DNA from: Ricinus communis
Taxonomy: Eukaryota > Streptophyta > Magnoliopsida > Malpighiales > Euphorbiaceae
Assembly (NCBI RefSeq): GCF_019578655.1
Contig: NC_063264.1
Coordinates: forward strand, 18,030,429-18,094,428
Length of the DNA stretch: 64,000 nt
Direction: 5' to 3'
The notes under the pieces were generated by a model that made no database searches, was not told where the DNA came from, and saw nothing but the letters and a program-made list of their open reading frames with translations. The position numbers were made by a program, and so were the translations under genes. Position 1 is the first letter of the stretch, and each line of letters begins with the position of its first letter. Positions 25,479 to 36,404 of the stretch are shown here, piece by piece.

Positions 25479-26890
25479 ATGCCTAGCAGGAAAACGAGAT
25501 CAAGTGATTCATTAACTCAAAATCCCTACAACTTGAAATCAACTGTTAAAGAAGCAGAAGGAGACCAAGAGGTAGAGAGTGAGTTTGTACCTCCAAGAGG
25601 AATTGAATTTGAAGAAAAGCTGGAACAAGAGTTGGAAGAAGAAGTTGAGATAATGGCTAATGATCAAAGGGAAGTTGCAGCGCAAAGGAAAATGGCCATG
25701 AAGGTCGTCCGATAATTGGTAACACTACTTCATGCATAGTCTTAGGCGATGCATCTAGGAATTATGAGCTTAAGAACATCCATTTTAATGTGCTCCCGTC
25801 ATTCTATGGTATGCCTAGTGAGGATGCATTGACATTCATTAAAGAGTTCTATGTTATAGTTCACACATTCCCATTATCCGGACTCAATGAAGATCAATTA
25901 AAGATGAGATGTTTCCCTTACTCATTAAAAGATAAAGCAAAGGCTTCGTTAATGACCTTGCCTCCTAATTCTTTGAGAACTTAGGATGAAGTTTATAAAA
26001 AACTTATGAGTAAATTTTACTCACATCAAAAGACCAAAGAATTAAGGGCTGAGATTTCCAATTTTTATTAAAAGGATACTGAATCATTTCACGAAGCATG
26101 GGACCGCTTCAAATCACTGTTACTATAATGCCCACACCATGGATACCCACTTCTTGTTACTAACCAATCATTTTATGATGGTTTAACACAACAATACCAA
26201 TGTATGGTTGATAATGCAGCTGGGGGTGCTATGCTAGAAAGAACTGCTGATGAGGTTTATGATATCTTTGAGATGTTATGAGCCAATTCACAATAAAAGA
26301 ATGTGAGAACAAAAAGAGTAGGAGTGAATGAAGTTGTATCTAATAATGAGATGGCTATGCAAATAGCCGAATTAACTAAACAAGTTAAGATTCTTGCTTC
26401 AACTAAGAATGTACAAAGCAATGAAGTATGTGGTATATGTGGTGTTTATGGTCATAGTGCTAACGTTTGTTCCTCTTATGAGTCTTATGCAGGAGATGAT
26501 TATGAACAGGTTAATTTGATGGAATCTTATCAACCTAGGCAACCTAGGAATAATCTATACTCCAACACTTATAATCCAGGATGGAGGAATCATCCAAATT
26601 TTTCCTAGAGAAATAACGATCATAACCCACTACAAGTACTGAGGAACCAAAACCAACCCTAGTATCAGAATCAAGAGCCTCAATACCCAAGGAACCAAAA
26701 CCCTCCATTCCCTAATCAAGGACAAGCCTCTCAAAGAAAACCAAGTTTGGAGGGAACACTCCAATCATTTATGATGGCTACCCATGACAGAATGGAGAGA
26801 AATGAGAAGAAAACTGATTCCATAGAAGCTTTAGTAAAGCGATTGAAAATTCAAATTGGGCAAATTGCTGAAGCGGTATAAGAAAATAAG
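25479..26890 (+). pseudogene. Athila-type gag, broken
   Basis: Starts at the MPSRKTRSS frame. After a frameshift near 25,715 the Athila gag core is readable: FYGMPSEDALTFIKEF, then FPYSLKDKAKASLM at about 25,915, AWDRFKSLL at about 26,100 and the end of the core near 26,280. A zinc knuckle, CGICGVYGHSANVC, follows at about 26,430. Several in-frame stops interrupt it (for example at 25,984 and 26,069). Gag would form the virus-like particle and bind RNA. Low-complexity Asn/Gln/Pro-rich sequence follows, as is usual after the knuckle in this lineage. Confidence 0.85.
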
Positions 26891-26899
26891 AAAGGAAAA

Positions 26900-27909
26900 T
26901 TGCCAAGTCAACTTGAGCAAGCTAAAGCAATCACTGTTCTTAAGGATGGTGAGTTATTTGATAATAATATTGAAAATTTAATTGAAAAAGATTCTTCTTA
27001 CGCAGATACATCAAAAGAAGGTGGACTAGTTGATGTAGAGATAACTGAAGGAGGTTTACAAAAAGAAGGAAGAATAGAGCCCAATCTTGGGCAGAAAGAG
27101 AAAGACAATGAGGCGTTTCAGGACCTGAGTTTCATAAGGTAGCTGAGCCTTATAAGCCTCCTATTACGTTTCCGAACAGATTAAAAGAAAGCAAACAGGA
27201 TAAGCAATTTTCTGAAATTTTTGATATGCTTTCTAAAGTTAACATTAATTTGCCTTTATTGGATGTGATCAGGAATATGCCAGCTTATGCTAAGTTCTTT
27301 AAGGAACTAAATTCCAACAAGAGGAGATATGGGAACAATGAAAAAGTTATGGTGTCTGAAATAGCAAGTGCAGTTCTCCAACAACAGTTACCTCCTAAGA
27401 TGAAAGACCCTGAGAGTTTTACCGTTGATATTACAATGGAGGACAAAAAGGTTGCTAAAGCCATGTTGGATTTGGGAACAAGCATCAATTTGATGCCATA
27501 TTCAACATATGCACAACTTGGCTTAGGAGAATTGAAGCCAACTACTATGTCTCTGCAACTGGCTGATAAATCAATTAAATATCCAAGAGGCATAGTGGAA
27601 GACTTGCTGATTCAGGTAGGAAAACTGATAATCCCTGTTGACTTTGTGGTTCTAGACATGGAAGGAACATCAGCAAGGGATAAGGAGCAAACAATACTCC
27701 TTGGTAGACCTTTCATGGCAACTACTAAGACAATTATTGACTTGCACAATGGGAAGCTGACTATGACAGTCTTGGGAGAGACTGTAGAATTTAAAGTGTT
27801 TAATTCTCTAACCATATCTCCTAGCACTTCATTGATGAATGTTCATATGTTAATTGCGTGGATTATTTTGTTTATGAAACATATTTACAAGATAAGGATG
27901 ATAAGTTAG
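26900..27909 (+). pseudogene. Athila-type protease region
   Basis: A short acidic stretch (26900-27142) leads into a 227-codon open frame at 27226-27909. The protease motif is DLGTSINLMPYS, the Athila form of the aspartic protease D-S/T-G site. It is followed by LADKSIKYPRGIVEDLL and ILLGRPFMATT, the second conserved part of the retropepsin fold. This is the best preserved piece of the element. Without a pol downstream it has no obvious function. Confidence 0.85.
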
Positions 27910-28315
27910 AAGTTGCATTAACATTGGAAAAGCATGAAGAATGTTTAGATGAAGAAGTCTTAGACATACATGATAAGTTAAATGAAGCTATTCTAGTGTT
28001 ATCTGATGAAAGCACTATTGAACCTTTAGATTTACCCATTGAAAGCAAATCAGAAATTATTGATGAACCACCTAAGGTTGAGCTTACGGAATTGCCTAGC
28101 ACACTTAAATATGTCTTCTTAGGAGAAAAGAATATATATCCAGTGATCATAGCCTCTGATCTTTTTCCTTTAGAGGAAGAGGCAACTATTAGAGAATTAA
28201 GAAGACTTAAAAAAGTTATTGGGTAGGGAATTTCTGATATTAAGGGGATTAGTCCAACAATGTGTATGCATAAAATTATTTTAGAAGACAATTTTAAAGC
28301 AGTTAGAGATACACA
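27858..28315 (+). pseudogene. Protease-RT linker and first residues of RT
   Basis: This acidic linker ends in LPSTLKYVFLGE, REL.RLKKVIG and, after a stop, DIKGISPTMCMHKI. These are the segments that lead into reverse transcriptase in Athila. Homology then ends at about 28,315 with D..RRLN, just before the RT fingers. All catalytic pol domains are missing beyond this point, so the deletion breakpoint lies here. Confidence 0.8.
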
Positions 28316-28349
28316 ACGACGACTTAATCTCAATAAAAACAAAGGGACA

Positions 28350-28489
28350 GGGTGTCCAAAGAAGTATGACCATAGGCATATCCGAAGTAAAAACAACCAA
28401 AAGAGATCAAGGACGTCTAAAGAAGTATGAATATGGCATACCCGAGGCAAAAACACCCAAACAAGGTCAAGGACGCCCAAGGAAATATA
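28350..28489 (+). repeat. Tandem 60-61 bp repeat coding an AT-hook-like motif
   Basis: Units start at 28350 (61 bp), 28411 (60 bp) and 28471 (partial). In one frame the second and third units read GRLKKYEYGIPEAKTPKQ and GRPRKYN followed by a stop. The first is offset by one base and reads GCPKKY. GRPRKY resembles an AT-hook core. The repeat sits exactly where the RT should begin and is not part of a normal Athila pol. Confidence 0.6.
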
Positions 28490-29462
28490 ATTAGTTAAAA
28501 ATTGAATACCCCTTAAAATACTTGTCTTTAGTTAGGAATTTAGTCTTAATTTTAGTTAAGCCCCTTTGGTAGTTAAGTTTCTTTTTTTATTATTTTTAGT
28601 TGCAAATTTGTTTTTGATCATTTATTAATAAAATTCAAGACTTTTGGTCAAAAAAAATTTAAGCCTTTTATTTTTACTTAGTTTAGTATATTTACCTTTA
28701 CTAACTACTTAATTATATGTTTTGACTACTTAATAACCCTTATGATATATTTAGGAACAATTAAAACTCCTTTAATTTTTTTTTAATTTTCAAGCTAGCC
28801 ACGTTGCAGCAGTGAAATTTTACACGGGCCCGTAATAGAGCCACGACAGGAACGACATGGACCCGAAGTAGTCAAGCGGTAGCAGCCAGCAGTAGAGCCA
28901 ACCGCGGATCGTGGGACTCGGCAGCACACAAGGTCGTAGCAGGCCGCGACGTCGCGGGCCAGCCGTGAGCTATGAGGGAAGGCGACCTGCGAGTAGCAAG
29001 GAGCACAGCCGCAACAGCACGCGAGGCCTTGGCACAAGCCGCAACCTCGCGGGCCTGCCACGAGCCGCGACACCACAACCCATAGGCACTCATCCGCGAG
29101 GTACGCATCAGCGGCGCCTTGGCGCATGCCACGACCTCACAACGCATCTGCCAAGCGCGGGTGGAACTCCCCCACCCTCATACAATAAAAAGAGTAAAAC
29201 AGATTGCAACAACTTTAATTTGAAATGCATTAGGACTCAAATTGTTCATCTCCCACCAAAAATAACAAAAAGAATCCTAATTACGATTCAAAAATCCTAA
29301 CCCTCACATATAAATATATTCTTTTCTTTCTTTAACATCACCTTCTTCCGTTAACACCACCTCATATTTTCTTTCTCTCTCTACAGAAAACCTCAACTTT
29401 TCTTCCAAAAACTTCAAATCTTTACCCTCTAATTTCTATTCTACTTATTCCATAGGTAAATA
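28490..29462. other. Non-coding spacer with a GC-rich island (about 28,795-29,170)
   Basis: After 300 AT-rich bases, about 375 bp of strikingly GC- and CpG-rich sequence begins, with recurring GCCGCGAC-type words and a perfect 14-bp palindrome, CCGCGACGTCGCGG, at 28944-28957. Open frames in it on both strands are Arg/Ala/Cys-rich and reflect base composition only. AT-rich sequence returns before the env-like frame. Confidence 0.6.
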
Positions 29463-29650
29463 ATGCCCCCAAAGAAAAGAACAAGAAAGAAAAAGGGAAA
29501 ATAAATAGTCTCAAGCTCTCATGAAGAAGAACAAAGCTTAATGGTAACTTATGGAGCTCCTTTTGATCTTTGTTCTCATGAAGAAGGCAATTGATTCTGT
29601 AGCCTTGCTTCAAGAGAGCAAGTTTCATGTAAGTTTTTGGATGCTCCCTA

Positions 29651-29824
29651 ATGAGAACCCATGTAGCACAAGGAATCCTACTTCAACAAAGAATCCTAAT
29701 TCCACTAAAGATCCTAATCCAGCAAGAAGTCCTGATGATGAGAACCCATGTAGCACAAGGAATCCTACTTCAACAAAGAATCCTAATTCCACTAAAGATC
29801 CTAATCCAGCAAGGAGTCCTGATG
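29651..29824 (+). repeat. Tandem 87-bp repeat, two copies
   Basis: Two nearly identical units, 29651-29737 and 29738-29824, each encode 29 residues of the type ENPCSTRNPTSTKN...ARSPDD. Within each unit there is a finer NP.(S/T)TK periodicity. The length is a multiple of three, so the frame is kept. Confidence 0.9.
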
Positions 29825-30894
29825 ACATCTATTTATGAGTTATTTATTTCCTTGTTTATTTAGGAATCTTGATCATATCTTTTGATTGAATAGAAAACCT
29901 TGTTTTTGCTTAAAGAGTTTCTTTGAGTGTTCTTGAGATTAAAGCTTATTGTTTAGGTTTTAATTTCACTTCTACCTTAATTTGATTCTATTAACTTGTT
30001 AGTTTTTAGGATTAATTAAGTTTATCTCATTATAGCTATTGATCTTATTTCTTTTATAAATAAGGGTGATAGTTCCGCAAATAACTTTTGGCAAACCTTA
30101 TAAGTATTGATCTTGGCGTGTAATCTTCTCTTCCATAGAAGATTTATATCACTCCCTCTCTAGTTAAGTTGAATATTTTTGAGGGTATGATGATCCTTTT
30201 AGATAGATTAGGATGGAAGGATTTTATCTTTAACCCATTGCCATCATATAATGAATTAACTTTAGAGTTTTTCACAACTCTATATTATGATCCTTCCAAT
30301 GACAAAGAGTTTAGAGTAAGACACTTTGGTATAATTATACTGTTACTTGTGATATAATTATCCAAGCTTTTGGGTTCAAGAAAGGAGGTATTTGTGAGCA
30401 ATATCATAAGTTTGATTTGGGCAAGTTTTGGAAAAAAAACTAACAGGTCAGGACAAATATGATATTAATAACATGCCAAATAATGTCTTCAATGACCATT
30501 GCTATTTGCTTATTTCAAAATTTATGTATGGAGGCATATTTGATAGGAAAGAGATAAATAAGGTGACGAAGCAAGAACTAAAATATTCTATGGTGTTTAG
30601 ATATCCATAAATCTGTTTCTTCGGCATACTTTATAATGCAAATTTTACTAAATACATTGGCTAGACCTAAGAATTGTATTGGATTTGGACATATTGTTAC
30701 ATGTTTGGCCATGTCTCTTTGTAGTTTTGATCCAGAGTCTTCTCCATATGAGGTATTACCCTCCACGGACAATTTAGATACTAATGCATTGATTAGAGCT
30801 AATTTGGTAAATTGTCGTGGTGGTCCTCTTACTTTTAAGTACGGATTGAGTTGAGGTAGTAGTAGTGTGGTAAGAGATGAGCCACCAAGACATG

Positions 30895-32070
30895 TGTCAC
30901 GACCCACTTTGGGGGCCCGTGACCGGCACTAGGGAATGGGTAGGCTTAAGGCCACCGAAACCCGTAGTAAGCCTTACCAACCCGCAAATCCATATATACA
31001 ATTAACCAAATATAAAGTAGTCATAATTATCTTGCATAATACATCATCATACTACCAACAGGAGTCAGAATAGTTATATAAATTTTAAAATAGCATATTA
31101 AATCAGACTTAGCAATAGTGCAATGATTAAATGACTTTAACTCACTGATCTAACGCGTTCAGCTCCTACGCCTCTCGGGTGGAGTCAAGGGAAGGCTGAA
31201 TTATCTAATAACAAAAGACATACAATTAATAGACATTCGAAAATTTTCCTAAACTTAGACCCTAAGGTCGACCGCCTAGAATTAAATTGGACTCGAGGAT
31301 TACTGAAAATTTGACGAACCTCCCTAAATTACGGATATTTACCCCCGTAAACGGGTCCAGGACTGCCAAAAACATATCGGACATGCTGGAATTTAATAAC
31401 AGGAGCCGCCACAAGAATCGCACTAATATTTTCCCGACTCCAAAACACCACAACCCAAACAATTTAATTTGATTTATTTTTTAAACTATCCAACACAAGC
31501 AATTAATAGCCACAATAACTTTCTAATATTATAACAAAATTTTTCGAGTCTAATAAAATTATACCGAGTTAAAAATTAAAATATTTCAGCGTCCAGAAAA
31601 CACCGGGGTCCGGGCCCCGCCAACAGTGTTGGAATTCAAATCTGAAGCGCCTCAAGCTCAAGTTGCGGGAGTCCGGAAGTACAAGAGTTTTGGCCGAAAA
31701 GTGGGAAGGCGGCGGATCGGGGCCGGAAAGTCAGCTGCTCACGCGACACTTTCCAAGGCCGCCGCAAGGATTTTCCGACGGAGGAGGGTTGCTTCCGGGG
31801 TTTTCGGGGGTGAGGAACTCGTTTCGATGCCGATCTCCAAAACAAAGAGCGGCGGCCCCTTGTTCTTGACAACGAAAAGGAGGAAGGGAAGGGAGGCTGC
31901 AGGAAGGGAGGAAGGCGGCGGCGGCACGTGGGCGGTCGGGAAGAAGGCAAGTCGGGGAGAGGAGAAGGAAGGAGGAAGGAAAAGGAGGAGGGGAGGGAAA
32001 AAAGAGAGAGTTTTTTTTTTTTTTTTTATATATATATAAAATTATTATTATTACAACTAAGGGTGTTACA
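30895..32070 (+). mobile_element. Solo LTR, 1176 bp, TGTCACG family
   Basis: It starts TGTCACGACCC and ends GGGTGTTACA, and is flanked by a perfect 5-bp duplication ACATG (30890-30894 and 32071-32075). It is a shorter relative of the LTRs at 38738 and, inverted, at 42279-43332. All share CCCGTGACCGGCACTAGGGA or the conserved (A)CGGGTCCAGGAC(T) block near 31,350. The last third is GC-rich and purine-rich, which produces long but meaningless open frames. Absence of an internal region and the intact duplication show LTR-LTR recombination after insertion. Confidence 0.9.
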
Positions 32071-32318
32071 ACATGATAAAGAGGAAGAGTCGGATAATGA
32101 ACACAATAGAGGGCAAGAATGGGGTAGTCAAGGTTAGGAACAAGTTTTAACTCAACTACAAGCTATGAACACCAACCTTAACCAACGACTCGATGTCTTT
32201 GATTCTCGTTTGGCTAATATGGAGAAGAGTCAATGTCGACAAGCATACAAGCTCGATTGCTACTTCGAATCCATCGACTTTGATGCTCCATCACCACCAT
32301 CATCCCTACCTCATCATT

Positions 32319-33714
32319 GACTCTAGTTTTGTAATAGTTTTTTTTATCATTTTTAGGACTTAGCTATTTAGTTACCGTAGGATATTTATTCTTATATTTT
32401 TAGCTACCTTAGAACTTCCATGTTTTATAACTACTTAGGATTTCTATTATGCATTTATTTTGTAATAATAACTTTCTAATTCTGTTTTATTTATGATATT
32501 TTATTTTAAGCTAATCAGCTCTTATCAATGATGGTTCTCTAAGCTTATTTAAGGTTTATAAGGGATGATGACTACTTATGGCCAATGGTGATTTAAATGG
32601 TACTTCAATTTCTAAAGGAAGTAATCTATCTTTTTTCTCCTTTATGTGTTTTTTTTATGTTCAAGACATTGAGGATAATGTCTAAAATAAGTGTGGGGGG
32701 GGGGGGGGGGGAAGAATTAGAGTAATTCCCGTTATATATGCCAAGTATTAAGTAACTTTTGATTAGTTTTTGTAAAAAAAATTTAAAATATTCTATACTC
32801 AGCTTTTTATTATTATTTTTACTAAAAAATCAATGAAAGGATGCTATTATGATAAATCTTTGAGTTCTTAAATTGGTTTTTAAGCACATATGAATGTGAA
32901 ATCATGAGTTTATTGCACTTAAATGATCAAGTGTTCATTGTTTGCATAAGGACATGATTAATAGTTTAGCAACATTAATATGGGTATGATTAGAAGTGTA
33001 TGATTTAAGTTATTATTCCCTTGTTATTATTATAGTTTACCTATGTTTGTGGGAAACGATATGGGTAAGTTAAAAGCTCTAAGTTAATAATTAAACTCCG
33101 CTAATTTTAGTTGCTGAGTGACCGGAGGTCTTCATTACTAATGTTGATTTTCACGTAAAAAGGCAATTGAAATTATGAGTATGCAAAGCATCTTGATTTT
33201 TATTTTGTTGAGTAACCAGGTGCATTCATTACCCATATTTATATTTGCATAAAAAGGCATAACATCTCAAGAAAAAAAGAAACCATATTAAGTAAATCTA
33301 AGGAGGGGTAGAAAGAAAAGAAAATTCAAGGAAAAGAGTTTGCGAAGCAAGTGAAAAATATAAATACCTATTGATCTCTTATTTGAACATAAAGATTTTG
33401 CCTCTTGAATAAGGTTATTAATATTAGGTTATGCATTATAACTATATTCATTGATAATGAGTTAGGCTATTTGTTGTGAACATGTGTAGATGATGAATAC
33501 TTGAATTTTTTGACTAACTATGATTGAGTTTGCAACTTTTAAGAAATTCTTATAATTCAAGTTTTCTTTGGTTTGTATAATTTCTGCATTAGTGAGATTC
33601 TTTTGAATAGTACCTTTGAGCTGAGTACGAATTGCTTATTAATTTTTTTTGCAACGATTAATTCTTAAGTTGTTATTTCCTTGAGGACAAGTAAAAGTTT
33701 AAGTGTGGGGTATT
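32319..33714 (+). other. 3' untranslated part of the Athila-type element with two polypurine tracts
   Basis: Non-coding. At about 32,686-32,711 the sequence AAATAAGTGTG runs into 17 consecutive G (32695-32711). A second AAGTGTGGGG lies at 33701-33710, just before the 3' LTR, and is the functional-looking polypurine tract. The first resembles the internal tract found downstream of the env-like frame in this lineage. Confidence 0.75.
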
Positions 33715-34992
33715 TGATCGGTCCAAATTATATATAGATATTTAAGGGTATTTTAGAGCTTTAATGATAAATTTCTATATATAATATGATGAAAATATGT
33801 GTTTTTACCTTACTTTCGTTTTCTTGTCTAAATTTAGAAAATAATTGTCAAAGAGGAGAATTTGAGGTAAAAATGCACTAATGGGCTTTAATTGGACTGC
33901 GGATGTAAAAGGCTCGAGAATCAGATACGTGGGCTATCAATAGCTTGGGTCTAGCCGAATTCATTAAAGCCCAAAAAGGAGGATTTAAGTAATTATGATG
34001 TAATTAGTGGATAATTATCTTTTAAGTTGATTACTTTATTTAGGATAGTAAGGGATAACTATAGTAGTTATGTGCTCAGAAAATAACTCTAACAAGGGAC
34101 CTCTATAAGAAGTAGAGGTTAATTAAAACAAGTTTCTTCTGCGGCTACAATGATTCTCTCTGGAGGAAGGTTTCTATTATTCTCTGCAGAAATTTCTATA
34201 GTTCATCATTTTCTACATCTAGCTAGTTTTTGTTGCATTATTCTACCAAGAATCAAAGAAGCTTTTTAAAGATGTGGAGAGAGAGGATCAATCTTCTTCA
34301 TTCCTTGAAGGGCTTTGAACTTTGAGGGAGTTTTAATTTTCTGTTTTATGTATCTTATATCTTTCTTTTTAATTACAATGATCATTGGATTAAGTATGTT
34401 AGACTAAGTTCCATAAATGTTTAGTTTGACTTTTTACTTATGTATGAACCTTATATATATTGAATTTAATGAATGATTTCTTTACCTTCATATGTTCATT
34501 AGTTTCATCTATTATTGTTATTGGTTGACCATTATATCAATTTAGTAATAATATTTGTTATGAAAATTTTTAGGTTAAAAGTATTAAAAACATCATCTTT
34601 GCTTTAATCTATGTTGGTATAGGAAACATAAATTGCATCATTAACTTGAGTGATTTAGGGAAAAAGGCACATCACCATCTTATTTGTTAGATTGACTTAA
34701 GGGAAATAAGAGGATTACTAAGTATAAGCTAGACTACATGCTATTTTATCATATAGTTCATATTAATCATTCTAGTTGCATAATTATTTTCTGGTTATTT
34801 AATTTTTTTTATAAACTTTAATGTTATTCTCAAAATATTGGCTTAGAGTATTTAAATTTATTTTCAGTATATTTTGTGTGATAGTTGATTTTTATAATAT
34901 ATGCTCTATGATTCCTTGTGAGATCGAGCTCGTAGTGAGCTTGCTCGAACTATAATTCGATTCGTATACTTGCGAGTACTAATTTAGACACA
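33715..34992 (+). repeat. 3' LTR of the Athila-type element
   Basis: It starts TGATCGGTCCAAATT and ends TTTAGACACA, and pairs with 24040-25311. It directly follows the polypurine tract AAGTGTGGGGTATT. Confidence 0.9.
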
Positions 34993-35339
34993 TCGTATAA
35001 CTAACTTTATAATTCAAAAAATATTAAGAGAAATTTTTATTTATATCGGTGACAATATAAAAGTTATATATATATAATTTATAATTTAATATTAGATATA
35101 TTATTATTTAAATTAATAAATAGGAGTCAATTATATATTAGTTTAGTTTATAAATGAGTTATATATCTGAATTAAATTTAAAAAAAAAATTAAATATTAA
35201 AGTGGCAAATTACTTTGATTGGATCAATTAAATCATAGTTTTCCAAACACTGAAGTGGCAAATTACTTTAATTGCATCAATTTGATCCATATAGTGTATG
35301 TATTTTCAAAAGTTGAAAGAACCATTCAAATAGGAGAAT
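34993..35339. other. Intergenic, with a short tandem pair
   Basis: AT-rich. Two copies of AAGTGGCAAATTACTTT, at about 35,200 and 35,252 and spaced about 51 bp, each lead into a GGATCAATT or GCATCAATT stretch. This is the probable remnant promoter of the F-box pseudogene. Confidence 0.5.
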
Positions 35340-36404
35340 ATGTCTGATTATTTACCTGAAGAGGTGATTATAGAGCTATTAAGGAGACTGCCTCTCATTT
35401 GAAATTCAGTTGTGTCTGCAAGTTATGGAATTATATTATAAAAAACCCCTAGTTTCATCTCTACTCACCTTCACAAAACCTTCTCATCAAACAACAATGA
35501 CCATCCACTATTTGACCTTGGGGCTTCTATCACGTCATCGGTTCTAGCAATGGACTTGTCTGCCTTTCCAGGGCTTGGAAAATGACAACGACGATAAAGG
35601 TAACGTATATAAGCTCATCCTTTGGAACCCTTCTATCAGAAAATCCATGCTAAGTCCTGCACCCAGTTTTGATATCCCCGGGGTAAGTGGGACAAACTAT
35701 TTTGGGTTTGGGTTTAATTCAAGAACTAATGATTACAAAGTCTTAAGGGTTGATCAAGGGATTCACTCCGTTGAAGTTGTCCTTTACTCCTTGAATTCCA
35801 ATTCCTGGAAGAAAATCTCCAACCTTCCTCGCAAGTGTAGTGTAAATGAATATGCTACTCCAGCTCTTTCCAATGATGCACTGCATTGGCCCGTGGAAGT
35901 GGAGGGAAAGAATTTAGTCTTTAGTGTTTGATCTAACAGATGAGGTCTTTGGTGAAATTTCATTGCCAGAGTGTCTGGGAAGTGTCAAAGTGACGGAGTT
36001 GACTGTTAAGCATTTGGGGAATCATCCATCGTAGTCATCTATCAGAATGACTGGGATCATCCTTATGAATCTGATATATGGGTGATGAAAGAGCATGGTG
36101 CATGGACTAAGTTAGCAACTGTTGGCAAACGTTGGAGAGGAAGCTCAAAGGTGCTGGAATTCAGGAACAATGGCGAAGTTCTGGTTCAGTTTTATCGTGG
36201 GCACTGGCCTCGTATAACCTGAAGATTGGACGTATTAAGAAGCTAATGGCTCTGAGTGAAGGTGAAAGGCCTTCTGCTCACAGGTATTGGGAGAGCTTAG
36301 CATTATTCGACAAAGTGAAAGATGTAAAGGATGCAAGACTTACAGTTGGTTCGAGTGTTGCAAAGAGAATTAAAATAGAAAGCAACAGGTGTTACGAATT
36401 ATGA
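35340..36404 (+). pseudogene. F-box protein with FBA-type C-terminal domain, broken
   Basis: The frame begins MSDYLPEEVIIELLRRLP, the start of an F-box. A stop follows, and the second half of the F-box (CVCKLWNYIIKNP) is in another frame with part of the loop missing. After a further shift comes FISTHLH. From 35575 a 118-codon stretch carries the FBA/kelch-associated pattern: LILWNPSIRKSML, FGFGFNSRTNDYKVLRV, VVLYSLNSNSWKKISNLP and ALHW. It continues in other frames with SDIWVMKEHGAWTKL to a C-terminal frame ending at 36404. F-box proteins are the substrate receptors of SCF ubiquitin ligases. At least four frame breaks make this one non-functional. It is a recent decay, since most residues are still recognisable. 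Confidence 0.85.

Larger units (their letters stand above)
29463..32318 (+). pseudogene. ATHILA/env-like open reading frame, split by a solo LTR
   Basis: The frame begins MPPKKRTRKKKGK at 29463, a basic start common in the ATHILA ORF family. It passes through a tandem repeat (29651-29824) and reads LGWKDFIFNPLPSYNELTLEFF at about 30,205. It continues through 30,430-30,850 with PKNCIGFGHIVTCL and a final L..FKYGLS. A 1176-bp solo LTR cuts it after 30,894. The tail resumes at 32071, with acidic residues, a Gln/Asn-rich coiled-coil-like part and a stop after SLPHH at about 32,318. Several stops and frameshifts break it. This frame between pol and the 3' LTR is a mark of the Athila lineage. Its role is unknown; it is sometimes compared to env. 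Confidence 0.7.
24040..34992 (+). mobile_element. Athila-lineage Ty3/gypsy element, internally deleted
   Basis: Two direct LTRs (24040-25311, 33715-34992), an Asp-tRNA primer site, gag and protease of the Athila type, an ATHILA/env-like frame and a polypurine tract appear in the canonical order. The reverse transcriptase, RNase H and integrase are absent: homology stops a short way into the RT linker at about 28,315. All frames carry stops, so the element cannot act alone. A solo LTR is nested at 30895-32070. The 5-bp flanks (TGAAG, TCGTA) do not match, so a clean target duplication is not visible. Confidence 0.9.

Noticed and set aside
27872..28480. 202-codon frame on the minus strand
   Set aside because: It is antisense to the Athila protease-RT linker and the AT-hook-like repeat, whose sense frame has recognisable motifs.
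28795..29300. Ala/Arg/Cys-rich frames of 90-129 codons on both strands
   Set aside because: They come from the CpG-rich block, which lacks stop codons by composition.
31626..32137. Arg/Gly-rich and Ser/Pro-rich open frames on both strands
   Set aside because: They lie in the GC- and purine-rich end of a solo LTR with a clear target duplication. Both strands are open because of composition.
24035..34997. Target duplication of the first Athila-type element
   Set aside because: The flanking five bases differ (TGAAG and TCGTA). They may have been lost to mutation or rearrangement.
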